Below are positions 21,263-32,445 of a DNA stretch of 64,000 nt, piece after piece; positions within the stretch are counted from its first letter, which is position 1, and the number at the start of each line of letters is the position of its first letter. A program made the translations under genes and the position numbers. Below the pieces are notes generated by a model. The model had not been told where the DNA came from and ran no database searches. It saw only the letters and a list, made by a program, of their open reading frames with translations. Origin of the DNA: Adiantum capillus-veneris (lineage: Eukaryota; Streptophyta; Polypodiopsida; Polypodiales; Pteridaceae); the NCBI GenBank assembly GCA_014529385.2, contig CM043966.1, forward strand, positions 99,398,087-99,462,086. The letters run 5' to 3'.

Positions 21263-22068
21263 AATATCTCCCTTTTGTCCAAACCCTTGATCATATTTTT
21301 GGTTGGTTCTTCGGAACAACTTATAATTATTCTTCAAGATATCGATGGCACTTTTGATGTAATTTTTATGCGAATGTAATCAATCATCATATTTATGGAA
21401 TTCAAGCATCTCTAGTCAGTCAATTCTTTTGAGATTCAAATCGTTTATGGTGTTTTACAAGTCTAGTTGTTATGATACGTGAAATGTCTGATTACCAAGT
21501 GAAAGATGAGACAGTAAGCTATAGACAAAAGAGAAATAAGGATGGAGGAAATAAATTGGGTACACAATGGAGGAGATATTGCAAGATTAATTGAAAGATC
21601 AATATGAAATCCTTTAATTGTCAAGAACATGGTATCAGTTGGATATCAATAGAGAAATGAGTCAATGCTCAAAACGGAAAAAGTTAAAGTCTAGGTAAGA
21701 ATGGTAAGATTTTTACAAAGCGTATTAAGGCTAGATAGAGAGTGAAGTGAAGAAATGATCTTTAGACCTCACAAGAGAAACACAATCCGGTCACACCAAA
21801 GGAAAATACCTAGTTAATTAACATCATGTTCAGTAATTAAGTAACCTCGAGTCATTAAGACTTCTTTATGATTAAGACTTTTGAGTCAGCTCTAAAAATA
21901 CAAGAGAAGTATATTATTCAAGGTCCATACCAACTTCACTGTCCTTTAATCTAAATACCCTAAAGTTATTGACCATCTTCAATCATAAGTTGACCAAAGA
22001 TCGAGTCTGACTATTCTCTAAATCATGTTCCGAGCTGAGGACAAATCTTTCTTTTTGTTGGGGAGTTT
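21263..22068. other. 3' untranslated part of the LTR element
   Basis: No protein-like frame. Ends with TTGTTGGGGAG (about 22051-22061), a short polypurine-type tract directly before the right LTR. Confidence 0.5.
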
Positions 22069-22585
22069 TTAAGGTCCCTCCCTAAACGCTAGAGCCATTC
22101 AAAAAATTTTTCAGCCTAGAAAATAATTAAGAAAAAGCAAGACCAACAAAGAAGTCATGCGGACAACGAGACTTTACTCCAAAATGAAAAGACAAGGATA
22201 TTTTGGGTAAAAAATTACATCATCCCTATATTTTTCCCAAAAAGATTAAGATTATTTTTATACTTCTTCGTCAAAATCCACCTGGGAACTGATCTAGATC
22301 GGGAAGTGGGAGAAAAAGGGACTAACTTGATTGAAAGATAAAGTTAAGAGATAATAACTAAGAAGAAAATTGGGGTCCAATAGGAATTAACAAAAGAATT
22401 GGGATCCAATAGCATTTGAAAAGAGAATTGGGGTCCAATAGGAATTAAGAAGAGAATTGGGGTCCAATAGCATTTGAGAAGAGAATTAGGGTCCAATAGA
22501 AATTGAGAAGAGAATTGGGGTCCAATAGGAATTGAGAAGAGAATTGGGGTCCAATAGGAATTGAGAAAAGAATACCCACCATTTC

Positions 22586-22595
22586 CTATATAAGC
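22586..22595 (+). promoter_or_regulatory. TATA box of the right LTR
   Basis: CTATATAAGC lies about 25 bp downstream of the 29-bp repeat array. The equivalent place in the left LTR (about 18636) has lost it by a 12-bp deletion. Confidence 0.7.
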
Positions 22596-23500
22596 ACCCC
22601 CTCTCCTTTGTAATTTTACACACACATATTGCTAAGCTACTTGCATACTTGCCATGCTCAAGATTATGCTTAAGTAAATCAAGGTTTCCATTAAACCTTG
22701 CTCTTGCTCTCTCCCTCTCTTGAAGGCCAAACCCTTGAGGGTTTTGTGAAGAAGCTCTTCTCTCCTTCCTCTTCATCCTAAATCCCTTTCCTTCCTCCTT
22801 GAGCCTCACATCTCTTCAAGAAGGACTTCAAGCTCACTTCCCTCTTGTTTAGAGGAGGTAATCTTCATTTCTAGTAGGATTAATTAACCCATGTGTTTGA
22901 ATACTAGGAAGGTTTATGTGCATCATTTTAGGTTTAAGCTTTAATGGTAACCTTGGAATTAGGGTTAAGTATTAATGGTAGCTATGCATCATAAAGTTAA
23001 GCTTCAAAGGTATATTTGCACTCATAAACTAAGCTTTAATGGTAACTTTGCACTTAGGTGTAAGCTTTAATGACTACCTTGTATTTTTAGGTTTAAGCTT
23101 TAATGGAAACCTTGCAATTAGGGTCAAGTGATAAGAGTATCTATGCATCATAAAGTTAAGCTTCAAAGGTAGATTTGCTCTCGTAAGCTAAGCTTTAATG
23201 GTATATTTGCACTTAGGTGTAAGCTTTACTGACTACCTTGTATTTTTAGGTTTAAGCTTTAATGAAAACCTTGCAATTAGGGTTAAGTGATAAGAGTATC
23301 TATGCATCATAAAGTTAAGCTTCAAAGGTAGATTTGCTCTAGTAAGCTAAGATTTAATGGTAACTTTGCACTTAGGTGTAAGCTTTAGTGACTACCTTGT
23401 TTTTTAGTTTTAAGCTTTAATGAAAACCTCACAATTAGGGTTAGGTGCGAAGAGTATCTATGCATCATAAAGTTTAGCTTCAGAGGTAGATTTACACTCT

Positions 23501-23951
23501 CATTAGGAAAAAATTGGACTCACAAAGGGGCCCTTTAAGGAGGTTGACTTTAGCTCTCTCTACCAAAACGGGCGCATGGATAAATTTTTGCAAACAAACT
23601 CCAAAGTTTGCGGAGGTTTGACAGTCAGAATGTCCTCTTCAAGCTCTATCTACTGATATATAGCACGCCATGAGATTCCTCATATTTTAGAAGATTCTTT
23701 TTTGATTCACCTATGACGTGACAACTCTATCGGAATCTAAGTGAATTAAAAAAAGAATCTTCTAAAATATGAGGAATCTCATGGCGTGCTATATATCAGT
23801 AGATAGAGCTTGAAGAGGATATTCTAACTGTCAAACCTCCGCCAGCTTTGGAGTTTGTTTGCAAAAAATTATCCATGCGTCCGTTTTGGTAGAGAGAGGT
23901 AAAGTCAAACTCCTTAAAGGGCCCCTTTGTGAGTCCAAATTTTGCCTAATG
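23501..23951. mobile_element. Foldback MITE inside the right LTR
   Basis: Two arms of roughly 200 bp are near-perfect reverse complements (23501 CATTAGGAAAAA.. and ..CCTAATG 23951) around a short spacer of about 45 bp. It interrupts the 159-bp repeat: the intact neighbour unit at 24094 reads CACTCTTAAGC, whereas here CACTCT and TAAGC are separated by the element. No clear target-site duplication. The ends and the internal GGGGCCCTTT block resemble the termini of the 6-kb element at 41637-47701. As RNA it would fold into a single long hairpin, a typical source of small RNAs. Confidence 0.9.
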
Positions 23952-25920
23952 TAAGCTAAGCTTTAATGGTAACTTTGCACTTAGGTGTAAGCTTTAGTGA
24001 CTACCTTGTATTTTAGGTTTAAGCTTTAATGGAAACCTTGCAATTAGGGTTAAGTGTTAAGAATATCTATGCATGATTAAGTTAAGCACTAAAGGTAGAA
24101 TTGCACTCTTAAGCTAAGCTTTAATGGTAACTTTCTACCATAAGAAAAGAGTAGTTGCTTAAGCTCGATAGAAGCAGTTCAATTTTTGGTATTGAAGAGT
24201 ATTTCTAAAGTTGTCAATTTCAAGTTTGTTTGCAAATACGGGATGGGCAAGATATGAGATAACTTCGCACAATTGATCTCCGTGTTGTTTTGAACCGAAA
24301 ACTCCATACGCTTCCATGGAGATGCCCCATGGATGGCAAAGGATTGCAAAACCTAGGATTCGTAAAAAATGGGGATTGAACTTAAAAAGTTGGCATTTCC
24401 GAAGAGACATTAACCATCAAACTGCCTATGGCAAAAACTCGCTTGTATTTTCTAAATAAACTTGGCTGGTAGATAATTAATGAAAGTAGGAATTAAGGTT
24501 TATAAATGAATGAACCTGAGAATTACCAACTAGGAGTTAAGAAGGAATCTCGAGAGGTGATAGGGATAGCCCATTGCAAAACATAGATTTAACTAGGAGT
24601 TTTGAAGATTGTCTAGAAATGACCGGAAACCAAGATGGATCTTCTTGGGTTCAATTTGATTGGAAGGCTGGCCCATTGAGAGGATTCTCTTGGGGAACTT
24701 GACGGAGATTGGCCCTTTTCGGTTAGGGCAGTGTAACTGGCAAGTTGTTATACCTAGGTCATTCATGCCCGAGGGATAAGGGATGAATGGGTTTGTTTTA
24801 TTTTTGCCCGGTCGGGTGAAGTACCCACCGTATCTTATTGGAAATTGGCCATAATCTGAGTATGGCTTAATGCCAATAGTTGGATGAGAATGTCATACTA
24901 AGGGAGGATGATGTGAATTTAATTAAGGAAATTTTTTCGACTTGGTTTCTTAAAAAGGAACTAGAAAGGCTAGGAATATAGGGGCTATCGTGTGCATCTG
25001 TCACCAGATAGTGCTATACCTCTCGAAATAAAATACTTAGGAAGGAATGATTAAATTACTTGATGAGCCTTTTCCAAATACTTAATTCTGGGAAATATTG
25101 TGAAGCTGTTGCCATTTTGATGGCTTGTAACCGATTATCTTGACCTGAATGTGGAGGTAAGATGAGTTGGTTGAAACTAAATGTGTTGCCTGATTAGTTA
25201 GGAACTAGTTACAAGCTAATTATAGCAGATAAAGGAAAGGAAATGAATTAAAAGTTTCTAAATAAAGATCTGGTGGGAACAACCAGATGAAGTTCCCTGA
25301 ACGAGGGTATGCAACAGATTGCATGCTACTTGTTGTTTGATGATGTCTGATAGACTGCTGTTTTCCTGATTTTGTAGTAGTTAAGTACTACCTCGGGAAG
25401 GGATTTTCATGAAATGGTTCAGTGGGTGGGCGGATCCGGAGGGTCAGATGGCCGGATGTTGATTTAAAAATTTTATGTTAAATGCTAGGACTACGTGGGA
25501 TAAAAATGGGTAATCGGGGACGAGCGAGACCAAGTAGGATTGCAAGATCTCTCTTCTTGGGGGAAAGTGATAATTGTCGTGCCTGCTTGTCAGGAAAAAG
25601 AGGTTATCACAATAAAAAAAGGGAGAACAAGAAAGTAGGAGCAGATCCTCAAGTTAAAGATCAAAAGAATCAAGACTAAGAACCACGATTTTGGGTGCGA
25701 AAAGCTGTCAAGGATAGGTTGATTATGAGAAGCGGATAGAATCGTTGAATGAAGGGATGTACCCCCTTGGGTTGGCATTCGAGATAGACCGGAGTCCTGT
25801 CTGAGTGTCGGTCCCAAGTGGGAGGGATAGTTGCAGATAGATCTACGTCATTCCTTGGAACGGTCTGGAGGACTGAGGGAGGTGACTAGGGTCGAGTCTG
25901 GGTATGGCCCTCACAAAAAA

Positions 25921-26440
25921 GATGCAAAAATGGCATAGTAGATAATAAGCCTGCTTATTATCTGTTGAGTCTAAATGAGCCCATTTTTGTAAATACTTGC
26001 CACCATCAATTTCAACATGTCATCACAAGCCCACACATCCATTTTGAGCAGTTTTAGACACTCCAAATATATGCACTAACACTTAGTGATTTTCAGAAGC
26101 TTTCCAGACAAAAAGTGATCCCAGCTAGGCAATCTTGCATCCAAATTTCCCCAAAATTCAAATTGTATATATTTTCAATGCATACAACCCACGTGCATAG
26201 CCAAAGTTCAAATCTAGATCCAAAACCATTCCCTAGATAATAAGCACGCTTATTATCCTTGATGCAACTTTTTTGCTAGTTCAAGTTTTTAGTGATTACT
26301 TTTTGTTTTTATGGGTCAAAATAGTAATAATTTAGCTTCAAATTTGAATTTTGATGAGCAAAATTTCATTTGTGGCTTCATAAGGTATTTTCCACTCTAA
26401 AATGCACCTAATGATAACTTATGGTGTAATGGCTCTAGGA
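25921..26440. other. Older host DNA right of the LTR element, with two palindromes
   Basis: Copies of GATAATAAGC-N2-GCTTATTATC occur at 25941-25962 and 26236-26257, matching 17868-17889. No coding frame. Confidence 0.6.
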
Positions 26441-26698
26441 TCCATGCAGAACCTACAATCTACCCCAAAGAAGAAGACTTAGAAGCAAAAGCTTCTAGAT
26501 CTCCCAGAGTATCAACTTGAAGGAGAATCTATTAAGGAGGCCAAGAAGAAATCTGCAGGGAACCTCCTAGAGAAATATCATGTGGCCATCTTTCACGGCC
26601 ATTTTAGAAGTGCAGATAACCAGGCAATGGAGTTGCAAATGATTCCTAAAGAGATCTATAATGTGGATTCAGACTCCCAAGCTCAAAGAAGCCAAATG
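26441..26698 (+). pseudogene. Ty3 coding remnant, 5' side of the nested insertion
   Basis: One frame reads protein-like with few stops ('LLDLPEYQLEGESIKEAKKKSAGNLLEKYHVAIF', 'NQAMELQMIPKEIYNVDSDS') and stops at the copia-type LTR terminus. It appears to continue at 28830. Probably the N-terminal gag region of the Ty3 element whose integrase lies at 29240-30362; not recognised independently. Confidence 0.4.
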
Positions 26699-26788
26699 TG
26701 TTGAGATAGGCATGTCCTTCTTCAGCGACTATGGGAAACACCTCTACATGTGTATACTATTTACTATTGTCATTTGGCTTATGTGCTG
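26699..26788 (+). repeat. Left LTR, only 90 bp matching
   Basis: Matches 28463-28551 at about 95 percent by eye, then diverges abruptly. Sequence 26789-27388 is T/C-rich leader with several AAGGCGGCTATTCAC-like and CAAGG(T/C)AGCCTTACCTTCAAATCAAA repeats (about 26979, 27009, 27073, 27132, 27190). The rest of the left LTR was lost or replaced. Confidence 0.7.
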
Positions 26789-27388
26789 GCGCGCCCTCTC
26801 CTATCATCAATTCTCCAAAAGCTTCAAATTTGGCTCCTCAGCCAAATCAATGATAGCTACTCTTGTTTGCTATCTTTTAATTCTCTGGTTTTTGCTTTTG
26901 TCAAAAGCCTTCAATTTTCTTTCCCTTTTTCTTTCATAAGGACATTTTACCCTTCAATTTTGCTTAGAAACATTTTCAGGCGGCTATTTCACCCTTCAGT
27001 TTGCTCTCAAGGTAGCCTTACCTTCAAATCAAAAGGTTTTATTATTTCTTTTTCTTTTTCTTTTTGATAACAGCAAGGCAGCCTTACCTTCAAATCAAAG
27101 TGAAGTTTCCTTTAATTGCTTTCTCAACGCTCAGGCGGTCATTCACACAAAGCTGTTCACAAATCAAAGGCGTGTCCTCAAAGCTTGCAAGGCGGCTATT
27201 CACATAAATCTTCAAAGATTTCCCTCGATGTCAAGGATAGTTATCAAGTTCATTTTTGTGAAGAGGTACTTTGCAAATTCTTTTTGCAAAGAGTGACTTC
27301 ACGAATCCCGCACTCACTTCATCTCTTGTAAAGAGGCAGACACTGACCTCGACAAAGCGTCAAGCGTTAAGACCCCTCTGCTAGCACT

Positions 27389-28294
27389 ATGGCAGAAAAG
27401 GGAATTGAGAGATTTAATGGAGAAGGCTTCCACACCTGGTGGACTAAGCTGTGAGGATATCTTATGGAAAAGCAACTATGGTTTGTCGTAAAACTGAGAG
27501 TAAACGAACCATCTACTTCTGTTAAAGGCACTCTCACTAGGGCCCAAATCACACAAGCACAAGCTAAAGATGAACAAGCACTCGGCATAATTATCACATC
27601 ACTCCACAATAATTATGTGCACTTTACAGATAGCTGCACCACTGCAATCCAAACATGGGATATTCTGGAACATAACTTTGATGCTAAACAAAATCAAAGT
27701 AAGATTAGCTTAAGGAAAAAACTTTACAAACTTACTATGCTTCAAGAGGAGGATATTTCAAGCCTCGTTAACAGACTAATGAGCATAATCACGCAGCTCA
27801 CTTACATTCAGTGCCAAGTCTCGAAAGAAGATCAAGTCGATGTGCTCCTGAGTGCTCTACATGAAAGTTTTGACAACATAGTCACAGTCTTAGAGCAAAA
27901 GGAACCCATACCTTCTCTGCAATATGTTACAGGGGCAATCCATGAAGAAGAAAAGAAAAATAAGAAGAAATCTGAATCAGTGGAAGGAGCTTATTTTACA
28001 TCATCATCATCATCATCTAGGGCGTTATCATCATCACCTAGATTAAATAACAAGAAGTGTTATGAGTGTGGCAAGCCTGGACACTTCTTCAAGGACTACT
28101 ACAAGAACAAGTATTGTAGCAATTGCGGCATCAAAGGTCATCCACCATCAAAATGCCAAGGAAGCAACAACAAAGACAAAAGTAGAGTCAATCTTGCAGA
28201 AGAAGAGGATGGAGATGCAGCTCAACAGCCAGAGAATTTTCTCCATGTGTGTACCACCCCCAACTACTTTTGCGAGTATACTGATGTACTGTAA
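27389..28294 (+). pseudogene. Copia gag with two zinc knuckles, one premature stop
   Basis: ATG at 27389 gives MAEKGIERFNGEGFHTWWTKL, then a TGA (27452-27454), then GYLMEKQLWFVV in the same frame, open for 280 codons to TAA. Known copia gag features: a Trp-rich start (F.G..F..W...M...L), 'ALGIIITSLHNNYVHFTDSCTTAIQTWDILEHNFDAKQNQSKISLRKKLYKLTM', and a Ser/Lys linker. Two knuckles follow at about 28059-28160: 'CYECGKPGHFFKDYY' (fourth Cys replaced by Tyr) and 'CSNCGIKGHPPSKC' (complete). The single stop, probably TGG or CGA to TGA, makes this the best-preserved coding region in the window. Gag forms the particle that packages element RNA. Confidence 0.9.
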
Positions 28295-28462
28295 ATGGTC
28301 TTCCACCCTCTGTGTTTAAGGGGAAGATTTCTTAGTCTGTGTGACACCATATGATGAGACCACTTAGTCTCTGTGACTACCTTGGTCTGTGTGAATATTA
28401 GCCAGTGGGTTTTTGGTCTCAATCCAGCTTAATTCAGTATAGTCCACTCCTAAGGGGAGGAT

Positions 28463-28761
28463 TGTTGAGATAGGCTGTCCTTCTTCATAAACTATGGGAA
28501 ACACCTCTACATGTGTATACTATTTACTATTGGCATTTGGCTTATGTGCTGTAAGGCTATGTGTAAGCTAAGAAGAAACGGAGGAGCTCCAGCCAGATAT
28601 CTACTCCAGGCTTATAAATAAAGCCCTCTATGTAAATATTTGTATGCTATGGTGTATACTTTAATGTAACACCTTTTGAGTCAAAATCAAGAGTACTCTC
28701 TCTCTCTCTCTCTCTCTAACTGTGTAAGCTATGTCTGCACACATACACAAACCTCCTTGAG

Positions 28762-28806
<45 letters not shown>

Positions 28807-28824
28807 ACACCATCAACCTCAACA
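28463..28824 (+). repeat. Right LTR of the gag-only element (362 bp)
   Basis: TG...CA termini with 7-bp TGTTGAG/CTCAACA inverted ends. It contains a TATA-like TTATAAATAAAG near 28611, a (TC)n run at 28695-28717 and a (CA)n run at about 28765-28805. Both microsatellites therefore sit inside the LTR. Confidence 0.85.
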
Positions 28825-28829
28825 CAATG

Positions 28830-29215
28830 TAGACTTGGACTTCTACCCTTCTACCAAGTGGAACCTTGCAGAGTGGATATACAAAGAGCATATGAACTAT
28901 TGAGCTCTATTCAAGAAGATCGCATAGCCAGGATATCAGACTCCACCGGCCAAGCTAGTGAAGTAAACATCTCCAAAGATATTGTAATTGAAGTCCTAAA
29001 GCTTCCAACGAAAGGAGAATCAATGAGGTTCAAAGAAAAGAAGAAGACGGGGATGGGTTCTTCACTCACAACACCATTGTAGGGTGACATTCCAAAATAT
29101 GATCCACAAACCGGCAAAGGAACCCACCCGCCTCTTCCATTAGCATATGGGTACTTTTTGAGGGATGTTTATTTATGGAAGAATCACAAACAAAAGGGTG
29201 CTACACCATAAAGGG
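28830..29215 (+). pseudogene. Ty3 coding remnant, 3' side of the nested insertion
   Basis: Protein-like frame resumes after the insertion: 'VDIQRAYELLSSIQEDRIARISDS', 'ISKDIVIEVLKLP', 'PKYDPQTGKGTHPPLPLAYGYFLRDVYLW'. No domain recognised; it is upstream of the integrase on the same strand. If it is gag, then protease, RT and RNase H have been deleted at about 29215-29240. Confidence 0.45.
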
Positions 29216-29239
29216 TTATATGTAAAAAAAAGACTCAAG

Positions 29240-30362
29240 TAAAGCTCATGCAAGAGTTTCATGAGAGTTTGTGGGTTGGACACAGGGGTGTGTGGGCAAC
29301 CTTCTCGAAGTTGAAAGAAAAGTACTAGTGGAAGTGTATGTATAAAGATGTATCTCAATTTTTAGAGTCATGTGTAACTTGTCAAACGTATTCAAATGTT
29401 TGACATTGTGATCAATTGCACCCTACATATTCACTAGCCATGCACTATAAATGGGTTGTGAATCTAGTCACAATGCCTTTAGGAATCCAGCAGATGAGAT
29501 ACTTAGCTCTTGCACAAGAGGACTTTACTAACTAGGTTGAATGGCGAGCATTAAGAGATAAAACCACAGAAGCTATGTGCAAATTCCTTCTTGATGAGGT
29601 GATTTTTTGTTATGGTTGTGTCGGAAGGATCATTGCAGACAAAGGTGAACTGGATGCTGAGGAAGCAAGGGAGTTCTTTTTGAGATTAGGAATCAATCTT
29701 TCTCTTACTACTCCTTACAAGCCTGAAGGCATGGAAAGAGTGAAAGAGGCCATCCTCCTATCATCAAAGCTTGGGCCAAGGCTTGCCAAGGAAGAATTGG
29801 TGAGTGGCCAAAACTGTTTCCATACGCTTTATGGGCTGATCGTACAACACATAGCTTAGTAATTGGCTATATGCTGGCGGAGATGATGTATGGTCAAAAG
29901 CCAATGATGCCAATTAAAGATACAATTCCTACATGGAATGTACTACCTTGGCAAGAGAGCCTTAGCAGGGAAGATATACTTGCATTGCACATAAGACAAC
30001 TAGAGAGAAGACCTGGAGATATTGAGGCTGCAAAAGAATGACTCAAAAATGTAAGGTTGAAAAGCAAGGACTACTTTGATAAGCAACATCAGCTCAGGAG
30101 TAAAGCAATTGACAAAGGTGACTGGGTTTTAGTGTATGATAGTAGCCTTGATAATTAGCACACAGTCATGTGTAAGTTCTCAAATATAGGGTTTGGATCA
30201 TATGTTGTAAAGCATGTGCATGAAAATACTACTTACAGCTTGTCTGAACTAGATGGTACAGAAGTAACGATTCCCATTGCAGAAAAAAGGATCAAAATGT
30301 TTAAGATAATAGGAGACAGTGATCCAGAAGATGTTGACGAGGAGGAAGAGAAAAACATAAGG
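29240..30362 (+). pseudogene. Ty3 integrase, decayed
   Basis: The N-terminal zinc module is 'EFHESLWVGHRGVWATFSKLKEKY' with 'SCVTCQTY' (HHCC). In the core, 'MHYKWVVNLVTMP' has Asn where the first catalytic Asp is expected, and 'GCVGRIIADKGELDAEEAREFFLRLGINLSLTTPY' keeps the second. A frameshift near 29735 then leads to 'EWPKLFPYALWADRTTHSLVIGYM', 'EMMYGQKPMMPIKDTIPTWNVLPWQESLSREDILALHIRQLERRPGDIEAAKE', and a C-terminal 'KGDWVLVYDSSLDN', 'SYVVKHVHENTTYSLSELDGTEVTIPIAEKRIKMFK'. Integrase would join element cDNA to the host chromosome. The catalytic change and shifts make it inactive. Confidence 0.88.
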
Positions 30363-30483
30363 TGAAGATCAAAGTGAAGATGAAGTGTTGGAAGCTATCA
30401 ATGAAGATGAAATCACGAAAGATCTACAAGGGAATTGAAACTGCAAAAAATCATATGTGGCACATACCAGAGGATGCAGGTTT

Positions 30484-30495
30484 AAAGGGGGTGGA
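30484..30495 (+). promoter_or_regulatory. Polypurine tract
   Basis: AAAGGGGGTGGA immediately precedes a TGTCGTG LTR-like start, about 120 bp after the integrase frame ends. This is the expected plus-strand primer of the Ty3 element. Confidence 0.65.
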
Positions 30496-31560
30496 TGTCG
30501 TGCTGTGACACATACATAGTGGGAACGAATGCTACATCATCTATCTTGAAACTTTTTAGATATATACGTATATTTCCTATAATGTACATATGCATATCTA
30601 AGTATAATAATAAGCTTTATATCTCATCCTATTATTTATCTCAAGGATAACATATTCTTACTTTGCCGTTAGAAAGTACTATGGGAAAAGAGTCAATAGC
30701 TTCGTCTCTTTAACTTGGGGCAAAAGGCATCGATTCTTGTTTCTACGATCTCATTATCATCTCACACCCTAGCTAGATCCTATATCTAGATTAAATTCCA
30801 ATATATATATGTTCTATGTAATTTTCATGTATTTTTTTATATTTTTTTAATAGCTACTAGGAAGGAATCAAATCCTAGTGGGACAGTAGCTTGCATGATT
30901 TTCAAAGATGTTGTCATTTTAATGCATTATTAAGAGGATTCTTACAAACCTTTGTTAAGGAGAAATGTTATGATTTCATATTGCATGAGATGTCCATTGG
31001 AATCAAGTGGAAGTCTAAGCTAAGGGGACCACAAGAAGACTTTTGTTGCCAGAAAGATACCCTATTTTGGTGAAGTTTTTACACAAGGTTCCAATCCGAA
31101 TTGGAAAAAGTATATAAGATAAGAGGCGTATCTCATGAGATGAATTTTATTTCCCTATTTTTATTTCTTTAATTGGAGCCACGGTTGAGGAGATATGATC
31201 AAAATGGTGGACCCCAGTTTGTCCACATCATGTAGGGATAATTCATTTCAAAATTTGCCAGTTTCCTGTTCACACTGGCTCTTCTCTTTCTTGTGTAACC
31301 CTTGGGGGTTCCCTTCACCTATAAAAGGGGACCTCTTCATCCTTTAAAACCATTAAAGAGGGAGTCAGAGGATTCATGCCAAATAAGCCTTTAGCTCTAC
31401 ACTTGCCTTTGAGGAAGGATAGCTAAACTTGAAAGCATGCTTGTAAACATCAACTCTAGTCAATCAAGGCCGAAGTCTTCTATCTCTTGCCATCTTCATC
31501 AAATTGGCAAATACTCTAGAAGGGTTTCATAAGTAAGGTGTTTTTTGCTTTGTTATTTTG
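30496..31560 (+). mobile_element. 3' LTR of the Ty3 remnant
   Basis: Starts TGTCGTGCTGTGACAC after the polypurine tract. It contains CTATAAAAGGGG at about 31319-31330, a good TATA box, with typical LTR layout downstream. No second copy is in the window, so the 3' end is approximate and could lie anywhere from about 31450 to 31970. Confidence 0.55.
31319..31330 (+). promoter_or_regulatory. TATA box in LTR
   Basis: CTATAAAAGGGG in a non-coding, LTR-like context, about 820 bp after the LTR start. Confidence 0.6.
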
Positions 31561-32445
31561 TTGATCATTTTGTTTTTCATCTCCAAGCCCAACATATACC
31601 TCCATGTCTCCTACTACTTACACCTCTACTCCTATCTCCATCTCTCTTGTGTCCTAATTGTTTCTCTTGGAGGCATTCAAGAAACAACGTTCTATTAACA
31701 ACGTTCTCATGAAGAAATACTAGTGCATAAGGTACATCTCTCCCCGCTATAGGTACATCTATCCGCAAAGTATCCTTATTGCCTACGAGCAAGAATAGGT
31801 CTTGGGCGGAAAACTTTTCTTCTGTTCACTTCTCTCATGTCTACCTTTTGCACATACTAGAGTTATCCTAGATGAATAATCCACATGATGTGAATTTCTA
31901 TCGCTTCCATTCTGTGTGATTCATTACAATTAACGTATGGATTAGCCATAAAATACACTTTCAACAATGTATAGTGTTTCTCTTTAGCCAGAAAGGCTCA
32001 ATGAATTACTTCTTTCACTGGATCCCATCCATCATACTACCCCTTATAGACTATAACTTTTCTTTTGACATTATTGTAGTTATCTTGCTATGAACCAAGA
32101 GGATTTGTACACACAATTAATCCCAATCACTAGACAAAACATATATATCATGGTAAGCACAAAATTACAATTCCAAAGAACAATTTGTAGCCTATTTGGT
32201 TGGCAAAGATTGTATGTCATTAACTCATCTATTAACCCTTTCATATTACCCATGAAACGATATGACCATAGCCTTGATGTTTCCATCTTTGTGTTGTTTT
32301 GATATGCTCTTTTGTGTGTGTGTGAGTGCAAGAGAGAAAGAGTGGGGATTCTTTAATTGCACTTCCTTCCAAACAATAGACTTCATGGCATCTATGGTAT
32401 AACTCCTTCATATAGTTTTTGGAGCTCTCTCACAAACTCTCACAG
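31561..32445. other. Unclassified DNA
   Basis: No protein-like frame, repeat or RNA gene that I can see. May include the end of the LTR. Confidence 0.4.

Larger units (their letters stand above)
18140..25915 (+). mobile_element. Ty3-type LTR retrotransposon, internally deleted
   Basis: Two long direct repeats begin TG-TAAGGTCCCTCCC (18140) and TTAAGGTCCCTCCC (22067). The right one can be followed to a terminal CTCACA at 25915. The flanks are AAAAA on both sides (18135-18139, 25916-25920), a plausible 5-bp target duplication, though low in complexity. Between the LTRs only an RNase H-tip/integrase remnant survives. Gag, protease and most of RT are gone, together with the 3' part of the left LTR. 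The right LTR also carries a MITE. Confidence 0.8.
22067..25915 (+). repeat. Right LTR, about 3.85 kb including a MITE
   Basis: Carries in order: the 29-bp array (22374-22560), TATA box, a T/C-rich segment, 159-bp repeats, a 451-bp MITE, more 159-bp repeat, then about 1.8 kb of single-copy LTR sequence ending CTCACA. Without the MITE it would be about 3.4 kb, long for a plant Ty3 LTR. The left copy is too truncated to confirm the 3' half, so that half rests on the terminal CA and the TSD only. Confidence 0.65.
26699..28824 (+). mobile_element. Gag-only copia-type LTR retrotransposon (TR-GAG-like)
   Basis: TGTTGAGATAGG at 26699 and again at 28463 marks two LTR starts. The right LTR ends CTCAACA at 28824, the inverted partner of TGTTGAG. 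The flanks AAATG (26694-26698) and CAATG (28825-28829) are a one-mismatch target duplication. AAGGGGAGGAT before 28463 is a good polypurine tract. The only coding content is a gag (27389-28294). There is no room for pol, so it depended on proteins supplied elsewhere. Confidence 0.85.

Noticed and set aside
21330-22030. Chromodomain after the integrase C-terminus
   Set aside because: Searched all three plus frames by eye for the aromatic-cage pattern and found none.
22344-22809. Minus-strand frames with a repeated 'YWTPILFSIPIGPQF' motif
   Set aside because: Translation of the 29-bp LTR tandem array; the same artefact occurs in the left LTR at 18545-18856.
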